This document shows, in pieces, positions 29,688 through 38,753 of a stretch of DNA of 39,764 nucleotides. The notes under the pieces were generated by a model. It was given only the letters and a program-made list of their open reading frames with translations. It did no database searches and was not told the DNA's origin. Every line of letters begins with the position of its first letter. Within the stretch, counting starts at the first letter, position 1. Origin of the DNA: Zoopage sp. CT-All. Lineage: Eukaryota; Zoopagomycota; Zoopagomycetes; Zoopagales; Zoopagaceae. The stretch spans positions 1 through 39,764 of the forward strand of contig QZWS01000021.1 of the NCBI GenBank assembly GCA_004114245.1, in the 5' to 3' direction. A program made the translations under genes and the position numbers.

Positions 29688-30980
29688 ATGCCCGAAATCG
29701 ACCGCCTCGACACGCCCGTCTCCATCGAGTATTTCACGCAGCGCTATCTCCTCACAAATACCCCGGCTATTCTGTCGGCCCATGCAACCGACGCCTGGCC
29801 TGCTCGTCACGACTGGGTAGTCCATGATGGCAGTGCAGCTACCCCTAATTGGGAGAAATGGCGGAGTGAGTACGGCAATAGCGACTCTGACGTATGCGTA
29901 GTCGACTGCGACCGGCGTGAGGGATGGGCATTTCGTACCGAAGATATGTCGCTTTGCAGTGTCATTGATCACTGGACAGCCGTCGACAGTGACGAAAGCC
30001 CCCGCCGCGGAGGATGGTACCTCAAAGACTGGCATTTCAGCAAGCACCACCCCCAATATGCTCCCTACACCACCCCTCGCGTCTTCTCCGACGACTGGGT
30101 AAATCGCTGGTGGGCACAGCGCGAGGATGTAGACGACGATTTCAAGTTTGTATACGCGGGCACCCGTGGCACCTGGACACCGTTCCACGTAGACGTGTTT
30201 CGGTCGTATTCGTGGTCCGCAAATATATGCGGGCGCAAGCACTGGACGTTGTTTCCGGCCGGTGAGGAGAAGAAATTGATGGCTGGTACACGGGTATTTG
30301 ATGTGCGCGAGGCAGATGCCAACCCAGCCGCATTCCCTGGATGGAGCAGTATGCAACGTATCGTCGTCATACAAGAGCCCGGGGAGATTCTATTTGTGCC
30401 TTCGGGCTGGCACCATCAAGTCGAGAACCTGACCGACGTCATTTCCATCAACCATAATTGGGGTAACGCTGCCAACATACACTACATGTACCGTGGACTG
30501 CTGCTTGATTTGGCTGAGGTCAGATCCGCGATTTTAGAGTATCGGGACGCGTTGGGCGGCGATTGGCCCGGGCATTGTCAAGTACTCTTGAGGGCCAATA
30601 GCGGGTGGGATGTGGCCGAGTTTTGGCGATTCCTTGTTGCTGCATCTCAGTGGTGTGCTGCAGAACCAAGTACAAGCGCCGATGCCTGGGAGTGCGAATG
30701 GCGCTTAATCAGTATGCGGCGTATCCGCGCCGTTATGCGGCACATATTGCTGCACGATGCTGTTGATGAGGCTGACCGAGCACTATTGGATGAATGCACG
30801 GTGAAGGAGCTGGTATGGGAGAAAATTCGTAGCGAGATGTATGGATGGCTGGTCAGCGGCGAACGCAAGTGGGCGGTGCGTCCCGAAGAATCACTGGCGA
30901 CGGTCGAGGCGTGGACAAATGCGCTGGGTACTGCAAAGCGGATCGGCTGTCCCTTGCCAGATGATGCCACTTCTTGCTGA
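29688..30980 (+). CDS. JmjC-domain hydroxylase, JMJD4-like
   Basis: A single exon encodes 430 residues. An N-terminal YFTQRYLLTNTPAIL segment is typical of cupin-type JmjC hydroxylases, followed by WYLKDWHF. The iron-binding facial triad is visible: H167 and D169 in WTPFHVDVFRSYSWSANI and H243 in PSGWHHQVENLTDVISINHNW. K185 in CGRKHW is placed to bind 2-oxoglutarate. The arrangement and the WYLKDWH and NWGN blocks match JMJD4, the Fe(II)/2OG oxygenase that hydroxylates a lysine of translation release factor eRF1 in animals. The C-terminal 150 residues are helical and Trp rich. Substrate in this organism is inferred. A JMJD6 or other small JmjC assignment is less likely. Confidence 0.83.
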   Translation: MPEIDRLDTPVSIEYFTQRYLLTNTPAILSAHATDAWPARHDWVVHDGSAATPNWEKWRSEYGNSDSDVCVVDCDRREGWAFRTEDMSLCSVIDHWTAVDSDESPRRGGWYLKDWHFSKHHPQYAPYTTPRVFSDDWVNRWWAQREDVDDDFKFVYAGTRGTWTPFHVDVFRSYSWSANICGRKHWTLFPAGEEKKLMAGTRVFDVREADANPAAFPGWSSMQRIVVIQEPGEILFVPSGWHHQVENLTDVISINHNWGNAANIHYMYRGLLLDLAEVRSAILEYRDALGGDWPGHCQVLLRANSGWDVAEFWRFLVAASQWCAAEPSTSADAWECEWRLISMRRIRAVMRHILLHDAVDEADRALLDECTVKELVWEKIRSEMYGWLVSGERKWAVRPEESLATVEAWTNALGTAKRIGCPLPDDATSC

Positions 30981-31506
30981 TGACCGGTGAGTGTTTGGCC
31001 TTCCATGAGCTCGAAGCTGCCAACTGCCGAGGTGACGCCGGCATGGAAGGGCCCTACGGACACAGTCCAAAAGATTATTTATGTAGAATAGTATTGTAGT
31101 GGGACGTGGAGTGTTACAATGGATAGGTGAAAATATAGCGGCCAGCAGTGTACTCGTGGCCCCTGACTCCCTGCAGGAGATATAGAATGCCATTGTTTTG
31201 AAATTGCTAAACCGAGATGCTTAATAATTTACTCCAATAAAAGCATGGGAGTAATAATCCCGATTATCCTTTATAAGAGGAATACTCAGCGATGCTGTGG
31301 CAGACAATTGGAACACGTGCAGTGTGCTTAATGATGAAAGCATCTTAAACACGTGACACAGGCTTGGGGCGGTGGCGCAGGCCGGGACTGGGCAGGCCAG
31401 ATCAGCAGTCTTGCAGCGTGCAAACACACACTCGTGGCGCACAATCGTGTCGGCTCGGGCAAGAGTCGTCAAGCCCGCCCCAACCACCCACTGCATCATA
31501 CACGCC
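30981..31506. other. Intergenic region with two CACGTG boxes
   Basis: No gene is visible in these 526 bp. The middle is AT rich. CACGTG occurs at 31314-31319 and 31350-31355, upstream of the membrane-protein start at 31507; these are possible bHLH sites. Confidence 0.4.
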
Positions 31507-32271
31507 ATGGCCCCGCCTCTGCCAGCTTCCTCCACGCCGTCACCTACAGGCGTGATGCCCGCAGCCGGCATCGGCCATGCTACGCTTGGTGCCGTGTCTC
31601 CTGCCACCGCAGACAAGAGCACCATAGCCCAGGCCCAACGTCTCCACGACTCGCCCGTCGACAGCAACATCTCCAGCAACACGTCGGGGAGCCCCGACCT
31701 TCGCCCCGACCACAGATCCGGCTTCGATGGAAGGCATCACAGTGGTGTTGATTACATCCATCACGCGCATGGGTTGGGTCTCAGTGGCGGGCATCCCGCC
31801 GCCAATGACCGTGGCCCTGTCGAGGCCCATTCCTCAGGCGCTGCGGTGGCCGCCACCTGTGCTGGCCTGGTGGTGGCTGCCATGGTTGCCGCCGCGCTGC
31901 TATACACCCGTTATCGTCGACGCCGACAAGCATCTGCGCAGGTCGCCCCGGCAGCGGACTCTGCGGGTGTGTTTGTTCAGGCCGCCATGCCCCGGTCCAA
32001 GTTCGCCTCCGCCGATAAGACCGTCGTGGCGCCACATCACCGTGTCGTTACTGCCGCGACGGCTGTTCCAGGCCCACAACACAAACACAACTCCAGGCCC
32101 TCGTCGTTGGAGGATTTTTATAGCACGCTGCGCGAATACCGCGGCTTTCAGCGCCCCACCTCGTTGGTCGTCACCCCTGCGTCCTCGATCACCGCCATCG
32201 CGGATACTGCCAGCATTTCTACTGATAGCGGCACTACGCTGATTCCGACGGCCTCGACCCCATTGCACTAG
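31507..32271 (+). CDS. Single-pass membrane protein with Ser/Pro/His-rich N-terminal domain
   Basis: A single exon from the first in-frame ATG encodes 254 residues. The first 110 residues are Ser/Pro/Ala/His rich and look disordered. One hydrophobic helix spans about residues 111-133 (AAVAATCAGLVVAAMVAAALL) and is followed directly by YTRYRRRR, a strong stop-transfer signal. The tail is Ser/Thr/Ala rich with a short ordered-looking SLEDFYSTLREYRGF motif. There is no signal peptide, so a type III topology is likely, as in Wsc/Mid2-like sensors or anchors, though no cysteine domain is present. I do not recognise the family. AATAAA lies about 110 bp after the stop. Confidence 0.6.
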   Translation: MAPPLPASSTPSPTGVMPAAGIGHATLGAVSPATADKSTIAQAQRLHDSPVDSNISSNTSGSPDLRPDHRSGFDGRHHSGVDYIHHAHGLGLSGGHPAANDRGPVEAHSSGAAVAATCAGLVVAAMVAAALLYTRYRRRRQASAQVAPAADSAGVFVQAAMPRSKFASADKTVVAPHHRVVTAATAVPGPQHKHNSRPSSLEDFYSTLREYRGFQRPTSLVVTPASSITAIADTASISTDSGTTLIPTASTPLH

Positions 32272-32422
32272 ACAGCCAGTCATCTGTATCTATCATTGCC
32301 CGTATATAGTCCCTTCCAAGCATGAATTGCTGTCCCTGTCATCTCCCATTTGCCAATGCTCACTGCCCTGTGTCTATACTAATAAACGCGTTGACCTCGA
32401 ACAGATTGTGATCTGTACAATG

Positions 32423-33811
32423 CTACATAATGCTGCAGCCAGCGTCCTTTCCACGTGGGCGTGTCCCCGCACGACTAGCGACCTTGCTCCTACTCCTCCG
32501 CTGACGGTGCTCCAGTGCAACCAACGCCGCGGCCTCCATTACCCGACTCACGCCCTCGCCTGTCCGTGCCGAGCATTCAAGATATGCCCTGGCATTGATC
32601 ATGCGTGCCACCGCCTCACACTGCTCCCGCGGAATGCACTCGTCATTGCCCTGCGTGCTGCGCAAATCTGCCTTACATCCCACCAGCACGATTCCTACAC
32701 CAGGACAAAAGCAGCGCACCTCGGGCGACCATCTCACACGCACGTTGACGAGGCTTGCGGGGTGGTCCACGGCAAAGCAGATGAGGAGCACTGACGTGTC
32801 GGGGTATGAGAGTGGGCGCAGCCGGTCATAGTCCTCCTGCCCAGCCGTGTCCCAGAGCGACAGTAGGACGGGCTTGCATGGAATTATAGTCATGTCGGCG
32901 ACATCATTGGCGGCATCATTGGTGACATCGGCGGCATCTGTCTCGTACAGTTCATAGTCTAGGCCCGTGGGGACTGTCTTGTTTACACGTTGAAATGCGC
33001 GTCGATTGATTCCGCCGCCATGCCTGCTGGAGAAGATCGTGGCCAGAGAATGGCGCACCTGGGTGGTTGCCCGCGACGTCCACGACCGGAGCGACTTTAG
33101 CTGCCGAATCGAGTCATCGGGGACATGCACCACGCTGTGGAGCGTCTCAAACACCGTCGGGGTGTAGTCCACGGGGAAAACGCCCGTTGCGTGGACGGTG
33201 AGCAGCGATGTTTTGCCGCATTCCCCGTCCCCAACGACCACCAGCTTGCGCTTCTGCAGCGGCGCCCCGTCTGCGCCCACGAGCAGATTCTCCTGCGAGT
33301 AGGATGTGCGGATGGTGGGCCGGGCCGAGTCCATCGAGTTCCGCGTGGCAGGGCGACCCGACGGGGCAGGTCGGCTGCCGAAGCGGAGGAACGAGGACGA
33401 CGATGCCTGGGACGCAGGCCGCCGAGAATGCTTTGACGCACTGCCAGGCATCCATGGTTCTGCTGCTTGTGCGGGCGATGGCATGGTCTGGGTGGCGGCG
33501 GGGGAGGTCTGCACGGTGCTCGACTTCCGCTCCAGGGTCAGCGATGATGCTGCCCAGGCGCGATCCGTGGCCCATTCGCTGCCGAGGTCATAGTCGTCCA
33601 GGCGAAGGAAGGATTCTGCAAAGCTGGCGAGTATGTCGGGATCGATTGTGTGCTGCGGCGGTGTCGATGGCGGCGGGGTTGATGGCAGCGGCTTGCTCGC
33701 GTGTCCGTCACAAGCTTCGGCGCATGTGAAGGGGTAGTCGAGCGCGGAGAGACGTGCAACGGGATGCTGACTACGACGCGCAGCCTGCGCAATAGCATAG
33801 TTGTGTGCCAT
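32423..33811 (-). CDS. Rho-family GTPase (Rho4-like) with a large internal insert
   Basis: A single exon encodes 462 residues, about 2.4 times a normal Rho protein. The ATG at 33811 is the first in frame. Residues 1-185 are a Ser/Pro-rich extension. The G domain follows with P-loop GDGECGKTS (194-202), switch I DYTPTVF, DTAGQEDYDRLRPLSYP (Q325), GCKADLR in place of NKxD, and ECSA. The C-terminus is basic and ends in the CaaX box CSIM for prenylation. Between switch I and DTAGQ there are about 78 extra residues (235-312): a basic part, then an acidic repeat-like TDAADVTNDAANDVAD. Catalytic residues are intact, so it should bind GTP. Rho4-type GTPases act in septation and polarity. Confidence 0.9.
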   Translation of the reverse strand: MAHNYAIAQAARRSQHPVARLSALDYPFTCAEACDGHASKPLPSTPPPSTPPQHTIDPDILASFAESFLRLDDYDLGSEWATDRAWAASSLTLERKSSTVQTSPAATQTMPSPAQAAEPWMPGSASKHSRRPASQASSSSFLRFGSRPAPSGRPATRNSMDSARPTIRTSYSQENLLVGADGAPLQKRKLVVVGDGECGKTSLLTVHATGVFPVDYTPTVFETLHSVVHVPDDSIRQLKSLRSWTSRATTQVRHSLATIFSSRHGGGINRRAFQRVNKTVPTGLDYELYETDAADVTNDAANDVADMTIIPCKPVLLSLWDTAGQEDYDRLRPLSYPDTSVLLICFAVDHPASLVNVRVRWSPEVRCFCPGVGIVLVGCKADLRSTQGNDECIPREQCEAVARMINARAYLECSARTGEGVSRVMEAAALVALEHRQRRSRSKVASRAGTRPRGKDAGCSIM

Positions 33812-33993
33812 TGAGTGTGTCGGTGCGGGTGGGCAGTGTTTGGAGGGAGCAAAAGGGGCGATGTTGAGGCGATGCGCGGTCGGCTGGGAGCGATGGAAGC
33901 AGACGCGACAGCTGAAAGTGGCCGCCTTGTGCCGCCTTGTCGATGCCGCCACCCATTTGGATGCCAATGCCTTGGTCAGATATGACGACACGG

Positions 33994-34756
33994 CATGTAA
34001 TCAGGGCTGCTTAAATAGGTGTTCAGCTATTTTAATAATTAAGGCAGGCCCTGATACAGACTTTTTTACTGTGCAAAAGGGTTCATGGTCACCACCAGCA
34101 GGTGCATTTGCTCATGGAACCATGCACATTGCACCATCATCATCCACATTAACGCACACCTCATATGTCTTGCAATCCACCCGCACTATGACTCCTATTG
34201 AGGACATTGGCTGTGGTTGGCACATGAGCTGGCCGTGTGTTTTCCCAGCAGATGTATAGAAATATCGTCCATAAAATTGGTCAAAGCATTTTTTGCCAAG
34301 CTTAAACAGAGGCTTGAAATTTGGCACAGCAGATGATGGGAGATGGGTGTGCATGGCAGGCAGAGAAGAAGCCTGGGCCGTGTTACTGGTTCCTGTTGGA
34401 AAGGACTATACTTGCAGTGTACAAGGGGTGGGTTGTATTGGCTACTAGAAAAGAAGAGAATTCCTTAACTGCAAAATAACCGCCTTTACACACAGCAACA
34501 GTATCCAACAAGCACAACACACTGGCCTGAGCTCTTGCAGGGCATGCCACCAAGAAGCTGCAGATAAATTTACTCACAAAAGCATATGTTTCACATGATC
34601 AAAGCCTGCATACCAGTCAATACATATCTTGTCCTCACAGTTATTCTGCATAGCAATACGCTCCTGTCTGGTAACTACTGGCAAATGACCCGCTCTAGTG
34701 CTTGCCCAAAGGATGCACAAAATAGGTAGAATCAGAGGGCAATCATTGCTAACCAT
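33994..34756 (-). pseudogene. Decayed coding-like fragments of unknown origin
   Basis: Several minus-strand open stretches (34756-34574, 34577-34383, 34354-34112) lie end to end, broken by stops. They include coding-looking segments such as CIDWYAGFDHVK and KKCFDQFYGRYFYTSAGK. Composition is more AT rich than the genes to the left. I cannot name the family. The most likely reading is a dead transposable element or pseudogene, and chance open frames remain possible. Confidence 0.35.
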
Positions 34757-34837
34757 GAACGGGCATTGGCTTGTTGGTGTGGTGGATGATGGGAGAAGAG
34801 CGCAAATGGAAGGCAGAGATATCCTGCGATACTAGAC

Positions 34838-35182
34838 TCATTGACCAATTTGCTGCTCTCCATTTTGGATCTGAGGTGACTTCTGGTAACCAAAAAGGTA
34901 CGATGCGGGTGACTTCTCCCAATAGCTATTGCGGCCTGACCACGAGTTCATGCGATTTGGAGGACCGACATCATTTCCTCCCTTAACCCCTAGAGGCTGC
35001 AGGCTGCTCTCATGATCTTCAGGTAAATCGCTCCACTGTAGAAACGGGCCAAGCTCCCTGCCATATGTGTATCTGGGGCGCTCTATGTTGAAGCCTGATT
35101 GGTATCGTGCAGATGCATTGATGCGAATCGCCAATACTGAGGCGAGCATGCAAAAGAAGGCAGCGGTATGGATTTTATGCAT
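34838..35182 (-). CDS. Small putative secreted protein
   Basis: This frame encodes 114 residues from an ATG at 35182. It starts with a signal-peptide-like segment (MHKIHTAAFFCMLASVLA, then IRINASA). The mature part is hydrophilic, rich in Gly, Ser, Pro and Tyr, with no Cys after the signal peptide. I recognise no domain. It sits in an AT-rich repeat island next to decayed fragments, a setting where fungi often keep secreted effector-like genes, but it could also be a chance frame. No intron is needed. Confidence 0.45.
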   Translation of the reverse strand: MHKIHTAAFFCMLASVLAIRINASARYQSGFNIERPRYTYGRELGPFLQWSDLPEDHESSLQPLGVKGGNDVGPPNRMNSWSGRNSYWEKSPASYLFGYQKSPQIQNGEQQIGQ

Positions 35183-35995
35183 TGATGGCTGCGTATTTGT
35201 GAGCAGGGTTTCTGTCCGTGAAACCGGATGGAGGTCAACGACGGGTCAAAAAAACCAGGTGGCTCCGCACGTGGTGACTACATAATCAGACATATACTTG
35301 GCCTTGGTCAAACTAGCTTGCATTACACTCACAATATCATATAGTGCATAATGTTTTATCACTCTCTCCAAAAATGTTACTACGTGAATTATTATCCATA
35401 GCCTTCAACTAATCCCATACTATATTGCCTCAAACTCAGGCAATTGCACTATATTGAATTTAAATTTATTTGGTATCCTTTGTGGTGTAGTGCAGAGTAA
35501 GTCTTGTGGAACTTAATGTATCAGAAAAGAGACTGCTACTTTTCTACTCCTGCACCACATCCTTCACCTTTTGGCAGAAACACGGGGCTACTAAGATCTA
35601 GGATAAAGGGATGCTGATATGATGATTACCTACTACTTACATTCAAGGTCTTGAGCTTAAGTATGCTAAATATCTTTACAAGGACTAAAAAGATTAAAAG
35701 ACAATCAGGATCATATCCCCCATTATAGAAACATAGGTGTAGTGATAGGCTAATACTATTTGACTACACACATTGCCCAGTCTGGCATGCATACCAGCCA
35801 TGCAGTGCATATTTTGCTTGAATTTGTTTTTGTTGTAACTCAGATGATTGGATTGGGTTGGTGACCAACTCGGCCATGAAGTAGTCCAATGAAGTAAATT
35901 TTCATAGCAGTCTACATAACACATCCCTGGCTATCACGTTTTTATCCTCTGAACTCTGGCACAATACAAGCACGAGGTGGCTTCACCCAACCACC
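35183..35995. other. AT-rich repeat-island spacer
   Basis: I see no gene in these 813 bp. The sequence is AT rich. An 18-bp segment at 35504-35521 recurs in inverted orientation at 39378-39395, so part of this spacer belongs to a dispersed repeat. Confidence 0.4.
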
Positions 35996-36565
35996 ATGCA
36001 AACCCACCGCCCTTTTATGATTTACGCAAGCCTCGCCATTCTCGCCACGATTTTCTGCTCGAGCGCACTAGCGTCCAAAGCAGCATACGAAACCCGCAGG
36101 ACTCCTCCTGCGTGGCCATCGACCCCGTCAGCGAACTCACCCAGTATTAACTCCAAGGCGTTAAACTACTACGAGCGGGCCGCCAATAACCCCTTCTTTC
36201 AATATCTTGAACATAGCGATAGACTGCGCGTTTTGAAGGCTGCCTCGTTTGCAGACTATGGCCAAGATGATGACGCGAAACACTCCGGCTCGGAGTCTGG
36301 AAGCCCGGCCATACTTACCGCTCTGCGTGGTGGTCGAAATGAGGCGCTCCTCGGCGATGGTCGTAGTAGAGCAAGCATGCCGCCACAGCATTCAATCGCT
36401 AGCGCAACCGACTGCGCTCTTAAGCAGCTCTCGCTACTCCCCTCCCGGCATTCAGACAGGTCTGCTTCTAGAAGGTATCTGACTGCTCCAGAGGCGGGCA
36501 CGACAGGGTATAGAAAACGCCGATATAGCAGCTCACCTCGCCGCTCGGCGTACCCCAAGATGTAG
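35996..36565 (+). CDS. Putative secreted protein with basic C-terminus
   Basis: A single exon from an ATG in good context (CACCATG) encodes 189 residues. A signal peptide spans about residues 1-27 (IYASLAILATIFCSSALAS). The mature part has a helical NYYERAANNPFFQYLEH segment, a Ser/Arg-rich middle and a strongly basic end with dibasic sites (YRKRRYSSSPRRSAYPKM), which could be Kex2-processed. The SPRRSxY end resembles that of the Tyr-rich secreted protein at 23933. No known family is recognised. GC content is higher than in the surrounding AT-rich DNA, which supports a real gene. It converges on HSCB, 70 bp between stops. Confidence 0.65.
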   Translation: MQTHRPFMIYASLAILATIFCSSALASKAAYETRRTPPAWPSTPSANSPSINSKALNYYERAANNPFFQYLEHSDRLRVLKAASFADYGQDDDAKHSGSESGSPAILTALRGGRNEALLGDGRSRASMPPQHSIASATDCALKQLSLLPSRHSDRSASRRYLTAPEAGTTGYRKRRYSSSPRRSAYPKM

Positions 36566-36635
36566 CGGTGATTGCTGACAACTGGTGTGCGTATGGATGA
36601 TAATACATGGTGATAATATACGCAAATATGTTGCC

Positions 36636-37664
36636 TTACTCGCCAGGGCGGTCCTGCAATGCGGCCAGAATCGTCCGCCAGTATCGCATATGCACGGTCA
36701 GCTCCTGAGCCTCGGCGTACATCTGCTTGCCAAACGCCGCTATCAAATCATCCTGCAACTGACGCAGCCTTTCTGTTGTCCGGTCTAGTAAAGTCCCTAT
36801 TTCCTCTTTATTGGCGTGTGGATTGCTCGCGAGTTCACGGGCCTCGAGGACGGTCTCGAGCAGCTCTGCGTCCGTCACCTGATGCCGCTCTCCAAGCTCG
36901 TATCCGTGCAGCCCCAACTTTACAACCACAGTATTAGTGCATGGTAGCGCAGTGGAAACGCCTACAAGATACTCGGCACGGAGAAGCGGATCCAAGAGCG
37001 TCTTGTACCCCGTCGCGGCCCACGCCGACTGCTCTTCGGCATACCCGCGCTCCAACACACCCCCACCAGCAGCATCCGTGTAGAACAAATCGGGGTGCAC
37101 CCGCCGCTGGTGCCTCAGATACTTTTCCCGGATCCTGCCCGCATCCACGTCGTAAGACTCGCGGCCAACGAGGGCGTCAAAGTAGGTGCGGCGCGCGGGC
37201 ACGGGCTGGATCTTGCCGCAGTCCGGGCAAAAATCAAGGTCCTGGTCCATGAATGAGTTGCACTGCCAACACTGGGGATTGGGGTTGCAGGGCGTGGGCG
37301 CGGTCGCGGGCGTGGCTATGGGCATGTCAGGGGTCGATGCGGAGGATGCTGATGATAAAGGGTGATCGCGGGCGGAATGGTCGGATCCATGGAAGGGCGC
37401 TTGTGCAGAGGACGATACACAAGGCGATGCTGGTGCCGTTGACGAGTAGCTGCGCGACATTCGTTGGTGAATATAGAGAGTCGGTGTCCGGCAAGGCGAT
37501 GCGTGGCCAGACACTGATCTGATCCTTCTGCGGTTTGGCCGTAACACGGACACCGGCATCATCCCCGTCAAGGACCGGTTTCTGGTTGCCATCGACGAGC
37601 ATGTGACGGGAGAACGACCCAGTGGGGTAGTCCGGAAGATCGTGGGCAGAATACGGGAATGCAT
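36636..37664 (-). CDS. JAC1: Iron-sulfur J-domain co-chaperone HSCB/Jac1
   Basis: A single exon encodes 342 residues from the ATG at 37664. The first 125 residues are Arg/Ser/Thr/Pro rich and contain the mitochondrial presequence. A zinc-site CWQC...CPDC (C132, C135, C146, C149) follows, as in animal HSCB but not yeast Jac1. The J domain has YFDALVGRE and HPDLFY, with the HPD motif at 190-192. The C-terminal three-helix domain (LLRAEYLV, TDAELLETVLEAREL, LQDDLIAAF) binds the scaffold. HSCB delivers the Isu/ISCU scaffold to mitochondrial Hsp70 and stimulates its ATPase for Fe-S transfer. With ISA2 this is the second ISC gene in the window. Confidence 0.93.
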   Translation of the reverse strand: MHSRILPTIFRTTPLGRSPVTCSSMATRNRSLTGMMPVSVLRPNRRRIRSVSGHASPCRTPTLYIHQRMSRSYSSTAPASPCVSSSAQAPFHGSDHSARDHPLSSASSASTPDMPIATPATAPTPCNPNPQCWQCNSFMDQDLDFCPDCGKIQPVPARRTYFDALVGRESYDVDAGRIREKYLRHQRRVHPDLFYTDAAGGGVLERGYAEEQSAWAATGYKTLLDPLLRAEYLVGVSTALPCTNTVVVKLGLHGYELGERHQVTDAELLETVLEARELASNPHANKEEIGTLLDRTTERLRQLQDDLIAAFGKQMYAEAQELTVHMRYWRTILAALQDRPGE

Positions 37665-37687
37665 GCAGACCTGATCAGCACCGTGAC

Positions 37688-37912
37688 TGTTGAGTCCGTG
37701 TTGCTGATGAGAGCTGTTGTGATATGAGCGACGGCTTAGTCAGACTCAACAGTTTGGAATGCAACAGAACCCAGAAGAACCAAGACGTCATCAAAGTGAT
37801 GACGTAGCATTAGTAATCTGACAGTATAAAAGGAGAGCGAGTGCAACTTGTCTCCTGACAAATACAGAAATTCTATACCCTGAACACATCTGTGATCTTA
37901 CAAAACCCAACA
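37688..37912 (+). mobile_element. Possible solo LTR
   Basis: A 225-bp stretch begins TGTTG and ends CAACA, as LTRs do, and has TATAAA at 37825-37830 in a promoter-like position. I see no target-site duplication (GTGAC left, AGAGC right), and no retrotransposon coding next to it. It starts only 24 bp before the HSCB start codon, so it may also serve as that gene's promoter region. The call is tentative. Confidence 0.3.
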
Positions 37913-38017
37913 AGAGCAATGGCTTAGGCAGAATCGGCCTCAAGACGATGACGTGGCATTGGCAATCCGTCAGAGCAAGTGCAGCTTGTCTCCTGACAAA
38001 TACAGATATTCTATTTA
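37798..38017 (+). repeat. Direct repeat pair, about 80 and 70 bp
   Basis: Copy A (37798-37879) and copy B (37947-38017) share GATGACGT, a GCATT block and an identical TTGTCTCCTGACAAATACAG core. Copy B lacks about a dozen bases holding the TATA box of copy A. They look like a diverged tandem duplication. Confidence 0.75.
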
Positions 38018-38061
38018 CCCTTAAAAATGTTGGAATATGACAGTTGTACCTTGGAATGCTG

Positions 38062-38135
38062 GCATATAAGAGTCTGTGATGGCCACATGGCCTTGAATAA
38101 AATACTTTCTTCTGCCACTTCCTCCAACAAAAAAC
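38062..38135 (+). repeat. Third, diverged copy of the inverted-repeat arm
   Basis: This stretch matches the right arm of the 38754-39638 element in the same orientation, including ATGGCCACATGGCCTTG and TTTCTTCTGC. The match fades after about 70 bp. Confidence 0.7.
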
Positions 38136-38753
38136 ACTTGAGATCCCACTCAATACAATAGAGTCCACAACTATCATCACCCATGTTCTGCCTGAATTCC
38201 AATCAGCCTACCCAATCAAGTATGGCTGTAGTTCACTCCTCTTATGCCTGCTCTTTCTGCAGCCAGCTCACTATCTTGCCAACACAAATGGGGGTATGTC
38301 CTCACACACCAATCCAGCCATCCAATTAACCGTGCTATTGGCTGCTGCCGATTCATATAATACATCACCTTCTACTCATCTTTCTTGGCAGCAATGGATT
38401 CTGTATGTCCTGTATTGCTGATCTGATCTCCCTTGCCGCATTGTCAAGCACACAGCTGGTTTTGCTCCCACTGAGCAAATAGTATTCAATAATATGGATC
38501 ATCCTGACATGGTTCACTTTCCACTTTGATGGTTTTGAGATATTATGGACTGGCTCGCTTGCCGGATTCAGGCAAAAAAGGCTCTTTTTGCCGCCAATGT
38601 AGTCAACCTTCATACTCACTAGCATCTGGAGCTTTGCTGAATGTTGAATGCAGATGTAGGGCACAAAATACATGGGCGCGTTTAATCAGAACTTAACAAG
38701 GGGTGGTAATTGAGCATTAGAGAGTATGCTGCCATGGACCTGGAGTTGCTGTG

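Noticed and set aside
29643-30374. A long minus-strand extension upstream of the phosphatase
   Set aside because: It runs antisense through the JMJD4-like coding region; the phosphatase domain and ATG context place the start at 29642.
33812-33991. A 60-residue N-terminal extension of the Rho GTPase
   Set aside because: The frame is open but has no in-frame ATG; the first ATG is at 33811.
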